Origin: Actinoallomurus vinaceus
GTDB lineage: Bacteria > Actinomycetota > Actinomycetes > Streptosporangiales > Streptosporangiaceae
DNA: 64,000 nt
NCBI RefSeq assembly: GCF_039542055.1
Contig: NZ_BAABHK010000003.1
Location: 372,001 to 436,000, forward strand
Direction: 5' to 3'
In this document: in pieces, positions 25,136 through 33,651 of the stretch
Position numbering within the stretch: the stretch's first letter is position 1
Layout of the letters: every line of letters begins with the position of its first letter
Notes under the pieces: generated by a model
What the model was told of the DNA's origin: nothing
Database searches by the model: none
The model's input: the letters and a program-made list of their open reading frames with translations, nothing else
Made by a program: the position numbers and the translations under genes

Positions 25136-26428
25136 GTGACTCTTCCGGAATGGTTCAGCCAAGCGGGCTTCGGGCTGTTCGTCCACTGGGACCACGCGAG
25201 CAGGCAGGGCCTGGAGATCGGGTGGCCGCTCGTCGGCAAGTCGATCCTCCCCGGCCGGACGGAGCCGGAGGCCGACGTCACGGTCGCGGAGTACCAGTCG
25301 AGCGCGGCGGAGTTCGACCCCCGGCGCTGGGACCCGCGGGCGGTCGCCCGGCTGGCCCGCGACGCGGGCGCCCGCTACGTCGTCTTCACCGTCCGCCATC
25401 ACGCCGGCTACTCGATGTACCACACGCGGCACTCGGAGTTCTCCGTCGAGGCGTCACCGTACGGGCGCGACATCACCCGCGAGTTCTTCGACGCGTTGCG
25501 GGCCGAGGGTCTCCGCGTCGGCGTCTACTACTCCCTGCTCGACTGGAACCACCCGGACTACCCCGCGTTCACCGACGCCGACCGCCCCTACCCGTACGAG
25601 CGGTACCGCCGGCCCTCGCCGGAACAGTGGGCGCGGTACATCGACTACGTCAAGGGACAGCTGACCGAGCTGCTCACCGAGTACGGCCCGATCGACCTGC
25701 TGTGGTTCGACGGCGAGTGGGAACGCACCGCCGAGGAGTGGCACGCCGCGGAGCTGCGCGAGCTGATCAAGTCGCTTCAGCCGGACGTGATCATCAACGA
25801 CCGGCTGCCGGGCCAGGGCGACTACGCCACCCCCGAGCAGGGCATGCCGCGCCGGCCGCCGGCCGGCCCGTGGGAGCTGTGCCTCACCATGAGCGAGAGC
25901 TGGGCGTACCGGCCCGACGACCTGGACTACAAGAGCCCGCGGATGCTCGCCGGCTACCTGAGCGAGGTCGTGTCCCGCGGCGGCAACCTCCTGCTCAACA
26001 TCGGACCGCGAGGCGACGGGTCGCTCGTGCCCACCGAGGTCGCCACGCTCAAGGCCCTCGGCGCCTGGCTGGCAGGTGCCGGCGAGAGCATCATCGGCGC
26101 CGGGCCGGCGCCCGAGCGCCTCGACTTCCACGGCCCGGCCACCCGGCGGGGTGACCAGATCTATCTGCACCTTCTGCTCCGCCCGCAGGACGACGTCCTC
26201 ATCGTCCGCAACGTCCCGATCGGTTCGGTCACCGGCGTGCGCCTGCTCGGCACCGAACAGCCGCTGCCGTACGCCGTGAACGAGGAGGTGCACAAGGCGA
26301 ACGGCGCCGACGACGAACCGCTCGGCGAGCTGTTCATCACCGTGCCACCGCCGACCGGCGCGCTCATCGACGTCATCGCGATCGAACTGTCCCCCTCCCC
26401 CAAGGACGAGTCACGTGCGAATCACTAG
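25136..26428 (+). CDS. Alpha-L-fucosidase, glycoside hydrolase family 29
   Basis: A 430-residue GH29 enzyme releasing alpha-L-fucose. It opens LPEWFSQAGFGLFVHWD, includes DAGARYVVFTVRHHAGYSMY, and carries the nucleophile Asp in LLWFDGEWE, ending with a small beta-sandwich domain. No signal peptide is present, so it acts inside the cell on imported oligosaccharides. The GTG at 25136 begins the conserved domain; the open frame reaches back to 25046 but lies in the promoter. It is first in a six-gene operon with overlapping ends. The next gene starts inside its last codons. Confidence 0.94.
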   Translation: MTLPEWFSQAGFGLFVHWDHASRQGLEIGWPLVGKSILPGRTEPEADVTVAEYQSSAAEFDPRRWDPRAVARLARDAGARYVVFTVRHHAGYSMYHTRHSEFSVEASPYGRDITREFFDALRAEGLRVGVYYSLLDWNHPDYPAFTDADRPYPYERYRRPSPEQWARYIDYVKGQLTELLTEYGPIDLLWFDGEWERTAEEWHAAELRELIKSLQPDVIINDRLPGQGDYATPEQGMPRRPPAGPWELCLTMSESWAYRPDDLDYKSPRMLAGYLSEVVSRGGNLLLNIGPRGDGSLVPTEVATLKALGAWLAGAGESIIGAGPAPERLDFHGPATRRGDQIYLHLLLRPQDDVLIVRNVPIGSVTGVRLLGTEQPLPYAVNEEVHKANGADDEPLGELFITVPPPTGALIDVIAIELSPSPKDESRANH

Positions 26429-27776
26429 AACCCCCAGGGCGACCCGGTACACCGCGGTCGCCGGTGTCCTGCTCGCGGCCGCCGCCCTGCTCCCGGCGTG
26501 TGGCACCGGTCCCGGCGCCTCGTCCGGCGATGGGAAGTCGCTCCGGGTGCAGATCCCGACCGGACCGATGGCCTCCGCCATGCAGCAGGTCGGCAAGGAC
26601 TTCGAGAAGGCCAACCCCGGCACCAAGGTGACGTTCGAAGGGGTCGACTCCAACAGTTCGCGCGGCCCGAACGTCGCGCTGCTCAGCTCGACCGCCACCC
26701 CGGACATCGGTTATCTGCAGCGCAGCACCGGCGTCTGGTCGGCGCTGCTGAAGAATCACCAGCTGACCCAGATCGACGACGTCTGGACGGCCGCCGGCCT
26801 CGCGAGCAAGTATTCCAAGAGCCAGACCGCCTACTACACGACCGACGGGCACCACTACGGCGTCCTCTACGAGGAACTGCTGATCGCCCCCGTCTACTAC
26901 AACAAGGCGGCCTTCGCGAAGGCGGGCATCCCGGACCCCGCCGACCACCAGATCGCGTCCGTCGCCGACTTCGAGGCCATGGTGGGCCGGCTCAAGACCG
27001 CCGGCTACCAGGGCTTCGGCGTGGGCGGTTCGAGCCCGTACGACCTGGGCCACACGCTCGACGCGCTGCTGCCCACCGCGGTGACGCCCGAGCAGTACGC
27101 CGCCATGCTCACGAACTTCAAGCCGGGCTCCCCCACGGACGTCAAGTACACCGATCCGGGCTTCGTGAAGGTCCTGCAGACGATCCAGGACTGGCAGCGC
27201 AAGGGCATCTACCAGAAGGGGATGCTCGGCATGGACACCACGCAGGCCCAGGCGCTGTTCACCAGCGGCAAGCTCGCGATGCTGCAGGGCGGCAACTACT
27301 CCTACGCGGATCTGAAGGCGGCCAAGCCGTCGTTCGACATGGGCTGGTTCCTGCTGCCCTCGCTCACCCCGGGCCGCAAGACGCCGTTCAACGCCTTCAA
27401 CGGCGACACCCTGGTGATCCCGGCGAAGGCCGCGAACCCGGCCCTGGCCAAGAAGTTCCTCCAGTTCTTCATGACCGACAAGTACCAGGTCAGCGTCGTC
27501 GCCGGCGGCGGCTCGCTGCCCGTGTTCACCTCGATCCGGCCCTCGAGCCTGTCGAACCTCGGCGACCTGGTGCAGCAGCAGTTCGAGCTGTCGCAGTCCG
27601 TCGGACTGGTCAACATCTGGGACTCCACCGTGCCGTCCACGCTCGGGCAGGCGTTCGCGGTGCCGGTGCTGCAGAAGCTCGCGGCCGGCAAACTGAGCCC
27701 GCAGCAGGCGGCGCAGCAGTTCCAGACGGCGCTGGAGAGCCTCCAGTCCGGCAAGGTGTCGGGGGCCTCGGACTGA
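26415..27776 (+). CDS. Sugar ABC transporter solute-binding lipoprotein
   Basis: A 453-residue family 1 binding protein, the extracellular subunit of the fucosidase operon's importer. The lipobox is LLPAC (Cys near residue 29). The mature domain includes MQQVGKDFEKANPGTKVTFEGV and the late segment FNAFNGDTLVIPAKAANPALAKKFLQFF, typical of CUT1 binding proteins. Its GTG start overlaps the end of the fucosidase gene by 14 bases, and its stop overlaps the next ATG by one base, so the genes are translationally coupled. A fucosylated oligosaccharide is the inferred cargo. Confidence 0.93.
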   Translation: MRITRTPRATRYTAVAGVLLAAAALLPACGTGPGASSGDGKSLRVQIPTGPMASAMQQVGKDFEKANPGTKVTFEGVDSNSSRGPNVALLSSTATPDIGYLQRSTGVWSALLKNHQLTQIDDVWTAAGLASKYSKSQTAYYTTDGHHYGVLYEELLIAPVYYNKAAFAKAGIPDPADHQIASVADFEAMVGRLKTAGYQGFGVGGSSPYDLGHTLDALLPTAVTPEQYAAMLTNFKPGSPTDVKYTDPGFVKVLQTIQDWQRKGIYQKGMLGMDTTQAQALFTSGKLAMLQGGNYSYADLKAAKPSFDMGWFLLPSLTPGRKTPFNAFNGDTLVIPAKAANPALAKKFLQFFMTDKYQVSVVAGGGSLPVFTSIRPSSLSNLGDLVQQQFELSQSVGLVNIWDSTVPSTLGQAFAVPVLQKLAAGKLSPQQAAQQFQTALESLQSGKVSGASD

Positions 27777-28690
27777 TGGCCGCCCACGGAGTGACCCCCG
27801 CCGCCCTCCGGCGCCCGCGCCGAAGGCCACGGACCTTCCCGCTCTTCATGATCGCGCCGGCCATGCTGCTGCTGGCCCTGTTCATCGCCTATCCGATCGC
27901 CGAGTCCGTGCACATCAGCCTCGGGTCCTGGGACGGCATCGGCTCGGTCGCCTACCGCGGCCTGGCCAACTACCGGCGCCTCGCCCACGATGCGCTGGTC
28001 CGGCAGTCCGTCGTGACCAGCCTGGCCTTCTTCCTTGGGACCGTGGTGTTCACGGTGACGATCGGATGCCTGCTCGCGAACGCGATCAGCCGGGAGGTCC
28101 CCGGCGCGCGGATCTTCAAGGTCGTCTGGTTCCTGCCGGTGATCATCCCGGTCAGCGTCGCGGGCATCTTCTGGTCGAACGCCTTCCAGCCGACGACCGG
28201 CGTGGCGAACTCCGTGCTCGGCTCCGTCGGCCTCGGCGACGGGCACGCCTGGCTCGCCTCGTCGTCGACCGCGCCGTACGCGACGATCTTCGTCGCGGTG
28301 TGGACGCAGACCGGGTACGCGATGCTGATCCTGCTGGGCGCGATGGACACCATCTCGCCGGAGGTCCACGAGGCGGCCACGCTCGACGGGGTCGGAGCGG
28401 CCGGCCGGCTGTTCCGCATCACCCTGCCGAACATCCTGCCGATGCTGGGCACGATCACCACGTTGATGTCGGTGTTCTCGTTCAACGCCTTCGGCGTCAT
28501 CTACGCGATGACCCGGGGCGGCCCCGGGAACTCCACGAGCATCCTGCCGGTGCTCGTCTACAAGCAGTCCTTCCTCGACCAGGACTACGGCTACGGCTCG
28601 GCCACCGCGGTCGTGACGACACTGATCGTGGGGGCCATCGGCATCCTGGTGTTGCAGGTGTTCCGCCAGCGGTCCCTGGACGCGCGATGA
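27776..28690 (+). CDS. Sugar ABC transporter permease, MalF type
   Basis: A 304-residue CUT1 permease with six predicted helices and the EAA loop EVHEAATLDGVGAAGRLFRITLPNILPMLG. The ATG overlaps the binding-protein stop (TGATG) and its own stop overlaps the start of the partner permease (ATGA). It forms the import channel with that partner. No ATPase is encoded in this operon. Confidence 0.95.
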   Translation: MAAHGVTPAALRRPRRRPRTFPLFMIAPAMLLLALFIAYPIAESVHISLGSWDGIGSVAYRGLANYRRLAHDALVRQSVVTSLAFFLGTVVFTVTIGCLLANAISREVPGARIFKVVWFLPVIIPVSVAGIFWSNAFQPTTGVANSVLGSVGLGDGHAWLASSSTAPYATIFVAVWTQTGYAMLILLGAMDTISPEVHEAATLDGVGAAGRLFRITLPNILPMLGTITTLMSVFSFNAFGVIYAMTRGGPGNSTSILPVLVYKQSFLDQDYGYGSATAVVTTLIVGAIGILVLQVFRQRSLDAR

Positions 28691-29601
28691 CGGCCTCGAT
28701 GACGCGGGCCCGGCCCGCCGACCCGGCCGCGCGGACGATCGCGAGGCGGCGCGTACGGCGACCGGCCTGGCGGCGCGGCCCCCTCTGGTACCTCGGTTAC
28801 CTGCTCCTGCTGGCCTGGACGGCGATCACCGTGATCCCGTTCCTCTCGATGCTGCTGCTCTCGCTGCACCCGACGAGCGACATCTACGCCCATCCGCTGG
28901 GGCTGGGCGGCCGGTGGCAGCTGTCGAACTACACGGCCGCCTGGCGGGGCGTGGTCGGCGGCGCGCCGCTGTCGACGTACATCGTCAACAGCCTGCTCGT
29001 GGCGCTCTGCAGCCTCGCGATCGGAGTGACCTGCGGCAGCCTCGCCGGTTACGGGCTGGCCCGCGCGAGCAGGGGCCTGTCGGCCGCGGTCAGCCGGCTC
29101 ATGGTGCTCGCGCTGAGCGTCCCCCTGGTGGTCGCGCTGATCCCGACGTTCGAACTGCTCGGCAGGTACCGGTTGCTCAACAGCGTGCTGGGGGTCTCGC
29201 TGGTCTACGCGGCGTTCATGACGCCCACGATCGCGCTGATCATGCGATCGGTGTTCGCCGCGGTCCCGCGGGAACTGCTCGAGGCCGCCAAGATCGACGG
29301 ATACGGAGAGCTGGCCGCGCTGCTGCGCGTCGTCCTGCCGATCAGCAAGGGCGGCTTCATCTCGGTGTCGTTGCTCGGGCTCATCTTCGTCTGGAGCGAG
29401 GTGCAGTTCGCGGTCGTGCTGCTGACCCGCCCGCAGAACCGCACGCTCTCGGTCGGTCTGCTCTCCTTCCAGGGCCAGTTCGTCAGCGACCAGGGAGCCT
29501 TCTTCGCCGGTCTCGTGATCGCGACGTTCCCCATCGTCCTGCTCTTCCTCTTCTTCCAGCGGTACGTCACGAGCGGCATCACGCTGGGCGCGATCAAGTG
29601 A
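28687..29601 (+). CDS. Sugar ABC transporter permease, MalG type
   Basis: A 304-residue CUT1 permease with six predicted helices and the EAA loop ELLEAAKIDGYGELAALLRVVLPISKGGF. A basic N-terminal tail of about 35 residues precedes the first helix. It overlaps the upstream permease by 4 bases and is followed after 35 bases by the enolase-superfamily gene, in the same operon. Confidence 0.95.
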   Translation: MTASMTRARPADPAARTIARRRVRRPAWRRGPLWYLGYLLLLAWTAITVIPFLSMLLLSLHPTSDIYAHPLGLGGRWQLSNYTAAWRGVVGGAPLSTYIVNSLLVALCSLAIGVTCGSLAGYGLARASRGLSAAVSRLMVLALSVPLVVALIPTFELLGRYRLLNSVLGVSLVYAAFMTPTIALIMRSVFAAVPRELLEAAKIDGYGELAALLRVVLPISKGGFISVSLLGLIFVWSEVQFAVVLLTRPQNRTLSVGLLSFQGQFVSDQGAFFAGLVIATFPIVLLFLFFQRYVTSGITLGAIK

Positions 29602-29636
29602 GCGGCGACCGACCTCCGGCGCAGAGAGCACAGGAC

Positions 29637-30725
29637 ATGACGCGTATCGAACGAATCGACGTCCACCTGGTGGACCTGGAACCGGCGACCGTCCGCGTCG
29701 ACGCGATGCAGTCGTTCGTCAAACAGGAGACGGTGCTCGTCACCGTCCACACGTCCGACGGACTGTCCGGCACCGGATACTCCTACACGATCGGAACCGG
29801 TGGGCGGGCCGTCGTGTCGCTCATCCGCGACCACCTGGCCCCGGCCCTGCTGGGGCACGACGCCCGTCCGGTCGAGGCACTGTGGCGGCTCATGCTCGAC
29901 CAGACGCGGGCGACGACCGTCGGAGCGATCACGTCGCTGGCGTTCGCCGCCGTCGACATCGCCCTGTGGGACCTGCGCGGGCACCGCACCGGTGAGTCGC
30001 TGTGGCGGATGGCCGGTGGCGCCCACGAACGACTGCCCGTCTACGACACCGAGGGCGGCTGGCTGCACCTGCCGATCGATGAGGTGGTGGCCGGTGCGAA
30101 GCGATCCGCCGAGGCCGGCCTGCGCGGGGTGAAGGTCAAGGTCGGCAGGCCGTCGGTCGCCGAGGACGCCGAGCGGCTGACGGCGGTCCGCGAGGCGGTG
30201 GGCCCGGACTTCGAGGTCATGGTCGACGCGAACCAGGCCTTCACCGCCGCGGAGGCGATCCGCCGCGCCCGGACGTACGAGCCGCTCGGGATCGCCTGGT
30301 TCGAGGAACCCTTGCCCGCCGACGACCTGCACGGACACCGCCGGCTGGCCGCCTCGACCAGCGTGCCGGTGGCGGTCGGCGAGTCCCTGTACTCCGTCCA
30401 GCGCTTCGGCGACTACCTGGCCGCCGGAGCGGTCGGGATCGTCCAGGTGGACGTGGCCCGCGTCGGCGGGATCACCCCGTGGCTGAAGGTGGCCCACGCC
30501 GCCGAGGCGTTCAACATCGAGGTGAGCCCCCACTTCCTCATGGAGCTGCATGTCAGCCTCGCCGCCGCCGTGCCGAACGGGATCTACGTCGAGCACATCC
30601 CGCAGTTGCAGGCGATCACACACGGTTCGCTGGACATCGTGGACGGCTGCGTCGCTCCCCCGGATGTACCCGGCATCGGGATCGACTGGGACCCTGACGC
30701 CATCGACGACCACCGCGTGGCCTGA
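29637..30725 (+). CDS. Enolase-superfamily sugar-acid dehydratase (mandelate racemase subgroup)
   Basis: A 362-residue member of the mandelate racemase/muconate lactonising branch. The capping domain is N-terminal, and the barrel carries a K-x-K pair (Lys166, Lys168 in VKVKVG), metal ligands Asp197, Glu223 and Glu249 (VDANQ, WFEEPL, VGESL), and a base His299 in EVSPHFLMELH with Asp272. This residue set matches acid-sugar dehydratases. The setting (fucosidase, importer, RhaM-type mutarotase) makes L-fuconate a reasonable substrate, but other 6-deoxy or uronic sugar acids are equally possible. No sugar dehydrogenase or lactonase is seen in the operon. Confidence 0.88.
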   Translation: MTRIERIDVHLVDLEPATVRVDAMQSFVKQETVLVTVHTSDGLSGTGYSYTIGTGGRAVVSLIRDHLAPALLGHDARPVEALWRLMLDQTRATTVGAITSLAFAAVDIALWDLRGHRTGESLWRMAGGAHERLPVYDTEGGWLHLPIDEVVAGAKRSAEAGLRGVKVKVGRPSVAEDAERLTAVREAVGPDFEVMVDANQAFTAAEAIRRARTYEPLGIAWFEEPLPADDLHGHRRLAASTSVPVAVGESLYSVQRFGDYLAAGAVGIVQVDVARVGGITPWLKVAHAAEAFNIEVSPHFLMELHVSLAAAVPNGIYVEHIPQLQAITHGSLDIVDGCVAPPDVPGIGIDWDPDAIDDHRVA

Positions 30726-30738
30726 ACGAGGAGTACCG

Positions 30739-31089
30739 ATGAGGCGAGTCGCCACCGTCATCCGGCTTCGGCCGGAGAAGGAAGAGGAGTACCGGGCGCT
30801 GCACGCCGAGGTGTGGCCGGACGTGCTGGCCGCGCTGCACCGCGCGCACATAAGCAACTATTCGATCTTCCTCCGCGACGGCCTGCTGTTCGGCTACTAC
30901 GAGTACGGCGGCGACGACCTGGCCGCGGACCTCGCGCGGCTCGCCGAGGACGAGGTGACACGTCGCTGGTGGCAGCTGACCGATCCGTGCCAGCAGCCGG
31001 TCGCGTCGGCGACCGAAGGAGAGTGGTGGGCGCCGATGGAGGAGGTCTTCCACCACGACGGACCAGGCCGTCACGGATCAGCCGGCTGA
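30739..31089 (+). CDS. L-rhamnose/L-fucose mutarotase (RhaM family)
   Basis: A 116-residue ferredoxin-like fold mutarotase that interconverts anomers of a 6-deoxy hexose. It has the family start RRVATVIRLRPEKEEEYRALHAEVWPDVLAAL, then ISNYSIFLRDGLLFGYYEY and the Trp pair TRRWWQLTDPCQQP, with WWAPMEEVFHHD at the end. It is 13 bases behind the dehydratase gene, with GAGGAG before the start, and is last in the operon. With the fucosidase at the head, L-fucose is the more likely substrate than rhamnose. Confidence 0.9.
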   Translation: MRRVATVIRLRPEKEEEYRALHAEVWPDVLAALHRAHISNYSIFLRDGLLFGYYEYGGDDLAADLARLAEDEVTRRWWQLTDPCQQPVASATEGEWWAPMEEVFHHDGPGRHGSAG

Positions 31090-31105
31090 CTCCACCGGAA
31101 AAGCG

Positions 31106-31140
31106 AAAACCCTCCGCGCCCACAAGGGCCGGAGGGTTTT
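31106..31140 (+). terminator. Rho-independent terminator of the fucosidase operon
   Basis: Arms AAAACCCTCCG / CGGAGGGTTTT (11 bp perfect) around a 13-base loop begin 17 bases after the mutarotase stop. The arm ends in TTTT, which makes a canonical terminator. Confidence 0.9.
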
Positions 31141-31159
31141 AGTGTCCTGAGACATCACG

Positions 31160-31236
31160 TGGTCGGGACGGCGGGATTTGAACCCACGATCTTCTGACCC
31201 CCAGTCAGACGCCTTACCAAGCTAGGCCACGTCCCG
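31160..31236 (-). tRNA. tRNA-Pro (anticodon GGG), CCA encoded
   Basis: On the minus strand the acceptor arms are CGGGACG and CGTCCCG, followed by discriminator A and an encoded CCA (31160-31162). The anticodon stem is TCTGA/TCAGA with loop CTGGGGG, anticodon GGG. The T-arm GTGGG-TTCAAAT-CCCGC is intact. The gene body without CCA is 74 bases. No attachment-site duplication was noticed nearby, although the tRNA marks a clear change of gene content. Confidence 0.95.
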
Positions 31237-31457
31237 ATGCCCGCCGCAGCGAGCGAGTCAACTCTAGCGTAGACGGAGACCTCTTCGCGCATCGTACGGA
31301 GCCGACCGGCGATCACGGCCTTCGTCCGATCAGACGTTCCCAGGAAACGGTCCCGTCAGGCGCTGTTCGCCATCGCCTCCCGCCTTGGTCGATTCGCGTT
31401 GTTCGACTGGCGCACCGGACACGGCCGCGTGTCCGAGGACGGTCGCGAGGAGAGCCG

Positions 31458-32447
31458 ATGGCGGCAGCCGACTCAGCAGCTTCCGGGGAGCATCCGCGCC
31501 GACTGCGCGGAGGTCATGGCGCCGGCGATCGCCTGTTCGCCGTGGTCGTGCGCTCGGCGGGCGCCACCGTGTTCGTCGTCATGGGCCTGATCGGCCTCTT
31601 CCTCTTCATGCGCGGATCACAGGCGCTGCGCGAGGCGGGGACCGCCTTCTTCACCGAGTCGCAGTGGGTGCCCGACGCCCACCGGTTCGGGATCGCGGCG
31701 GTGCTCCTCGGCACCGTGCTCATCGGCATGGTCGCGCTCGCCGTGGCGTTCCCGATCTCGCTCGGCGCGGCGCTGTACATCTCCGAGTACGCCGCGCAGC
31801 GGTGGCGCCGCCCGCTGATCTCGCTGGTCGACCTGATGGCGGCGGTGCCGAGCATCATCTACGGCGTGTGGGGCTTCTTCCTGCTGCAGCCCAACGTGCT
31901 CGGCCTGTCCCGCTGGCTGTCCGACTGGCTGGGTTTCATCCCCTTCTTCACGGTGAGATCCGCCCACGACGAGCCGTCGACGTACGCCGGGACGACCTTC
32001 ATCGCCGGTCTGGTCGTGGCCGTGATGGTGGTGCCGATCTGCACGTCCGTCATGCGGGAGGTCTTCTCCCAGGCGCCGTCGTACGAGCGGGAGGCCGCCT
32101 ACGCGCTCGGCGCGACGCGCTGGGGGATGATCCGCGCCGTGGTGCTGCCCTTCGGCCGGGGCGGCATCATCGGCGGCACCATGCTGGCCCTCGGCCGCGC
32201 GCTCGGCGAGACGGTCGCGGTGTTCCTCGTGCTGTCGTTCCTCCTCAACGTGCGGATCCGCATCCTCGACGACGGCGGCAGCTCGATCTCGTCGCTGATC
32301 GCCCTGAAGTACGGCGAGTCCAGCCCGCTGCAGCTGTCCGGCCTCATGGCCGCCGGCCTGGTCCTGTTCCTGCTGACGCTCGCGGTCAACATGCTCGCGT
32401 CGTACGTCGTCGCCCGCTCCCGGTCGGGTGCGGCGACCGAGATCTGA
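31458..32447 (+). CDS. pstC: Phosphate-type ABC transporter permease PstC
   Basis: A 329-residue permease with six predicted helices, PstC branch. Landmarks are FPISLGAALYISEYAAQRWRRPL, the pore segment AAVPSIIYGVWGFFLL and the ATPase-contact loop EREAAYALGATRWGMIRAVVLPFGRGGIIGG. It forms the channel with the PstA gene 34 bases downstream. No binding-protein gene precedes it, unlike a standard pstSCAB operon, and no obvious pho box is present in the 221-base gap back to the tRNA. It opens the surface-protein locus that runs to 46118. Confidence 0.93.
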   Translation: MAAADSAASGEHPRRLRGGHGAGDRLFAVVVRSAGATVFVVMGLIGLFLFMRGSQALREAGTAFFTESQWVPDAHRFGIAAVLLGTVLIGMVALAVAFPISLGAALYISEYAAQRWRRPLISLVDLMAAVPSIIYGVWGFFLLQPNVLGLSRWLSDWLGFIPFFTVRSAHDEPSTYAGTTFIAGLVVAVMVVPICTSVMREVFSQAPSYEREAAYALGATRWGMIRAVVLPFGRGGIIGGTMLALGRALGETVAVFLVLSFLLNVRIRILDDGGSSISSLIALKYGESSPLQLSGLMAAGLVLFLLTLAVNMLASYVVARSRSGAATEI

Positions 32448-32481
32448 CCGAGCTCCGCCCGCCACGACGACGAGGAGACCG

Positions 32482-33648
32482 ATGACGACCACGACAGACC
32501 CTCCGGCACCCGGTGTCTCCGCACCGGAACGGGCCGCGGAGGACCCACCGGACCGGCCGCGCCGGTTGCGGCGCCGGGAGCTCGACGACGTCATGTCCGT
32601 GATCGGCGCGGCGATGGGCGCCGTGGGATTCGTCTGGCTGATCTACGAGCGGATGCTCCCGCTCAAGGGAAGACTCGGCTTTGTCGTCTGCTGGTACATC
32701 GCCTTCCTCGCGCTGTACGCGCTGATCGTGGGCCAGCGGCGGGGCCGCGTCGTGGTCGTCGACCGGGTCGTGTCGGTGGCCGTGCACACCGCCGGGTTCC
32801 TCGTCGTCGGTGTCCTGGCGGTCGTCATCGGGTTCACCGCGGAGCGGGGCTGGGGCGCCGTCAGGCACGTGCGGTTCTTCACCACCGACCTGTCGGTCAC
32901 CGGTCCCAACGACCCCCTGACCAAAGGCGGGATCCTGCACGGGATGGTCGGCACGCTCGAGCAGATCGGCATCGCGATCACCATCACCGTGCCGCTCGGG
33001 ATCGCCGCCGCCGTGTTCCTCAGCGAGGTCGGCGGCCGGATGGCCCGGGTGGTCCGGACTCTCGTCGAGGCGATGACCGCGATCCCCTCGATCGTCGCGG
33101 GCCTGTTCGTCTACGCGGGGCTCATCGTCACGCTCGGCCTCGGCCAGTCCGGGATGTCCGCCGCCTGCGCCGTCTCGGTGATGATGCTGCCGATCGTGAT
33201 CCGTGCCTCCGAGGTGGTGCTGCGGCTCATCCCCGGCGGTCTCCGTGAGGCGGCGCTGGCCCTGGGCGCGCCCCGGTGGCGCATGGTCTGGAGCGCGGTG
33301 CTGCCCACCGCGCGGTCCGGGCTGGCCACCGCGGTCGTGCTGGCGATGGCCCGCGGACTCGGCGAGACCGCGCCGGTGCTGCTGACCGCCGGCTACACGC
33401 AGAACTTCAACGCCGACCCGTTCAACGGCCCGCAGGTCCCGCTGCCGCTGGTCGCCTTCAACCTGGTGCGCAAGCCCGAACCGGAGGCGATCGCCCGCGG
33501 GTTCGGGGCCGCGCTGGCGCTGCTCGCCATGGTGCTCGTGCTGTTCGTCACCGCGCGCGTCCTGGGCGGGCGGCCACCGGGCGAGCTGAGCCGCCGGCAG
33601 CGGCGGCGGTCGCGCGCCGTCCCGACGACCGACTCCGAACAGGGGTAA
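32482..33648 (+). CDS. pstA: Phosphate-type ABC transporter permease PstA
   Basis: A 388-residue permease, longer than the usual 280-300 because of an N-terminal extension with extra hydrophobic segments (about 38-54, 64-80 and 96-116) ahead of the core. The core has GIAAAVFLSEVGG, the pore stretch AMTAIPSIVAGLFVYAGLI and the coupling loop LREAALALGAPRWRMVWSAVLPTARSGL. GAGGAGACCG precedes the ATG. The stop is 3 bases from the PstS-type gene, so the three are one operon. The N-terminal extension is seen in several actinobacterial PstA proteins. Confidence 0.93.
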   Translation: MTTTTDPPAPGVSAPERAAEDPPDRPRRLRRRELDDVMSVIGAAMGAVGFVWLIYERMLPLKGRLGFVVCWYIAFLALYALIVGQRRGRVVVVDRVVSVAVHTAGFLVVGVLAVVIGFTAERGWGAVRHVRFFTTDLSVTGPNDPLTKGGILHGMVGTLEQIGIAITITVPLGIAAAVFLSEVGGRMARVVRTLVEAMTAIPSIVAGLFVYAGLIVTLGLGQSGMSAACAVSVMMLPIVIRASEVVLRLIPGGLREAALALGAPRWRMVWSAVLPTARSGLATAVVLAMARGLGETAPVLLTAGYTQNFNADPFNGPQVPLPLVAFNLVRKPEPEAIARGFGAALALLAMVLVLFVTARVLGGRPPGELSRRQRRRSRAVPTTDSEQG

Positions 33649-33651
33649 TCG

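Noticed and set aside
31160..31236. tRNA-Pro as an integration site of a genomic island
   Set aside because: No integrase gene and no repeated tRNA 3' segment were seen in the window.
31320..31420. GTTCGCC/GTTCGAC elements that resemble half pho boxes before pstC
   Set aside because: The copies are not in the 11-bp direct-repeat phase of a PHO box and each has mismatches, so I do not call PhoP control.
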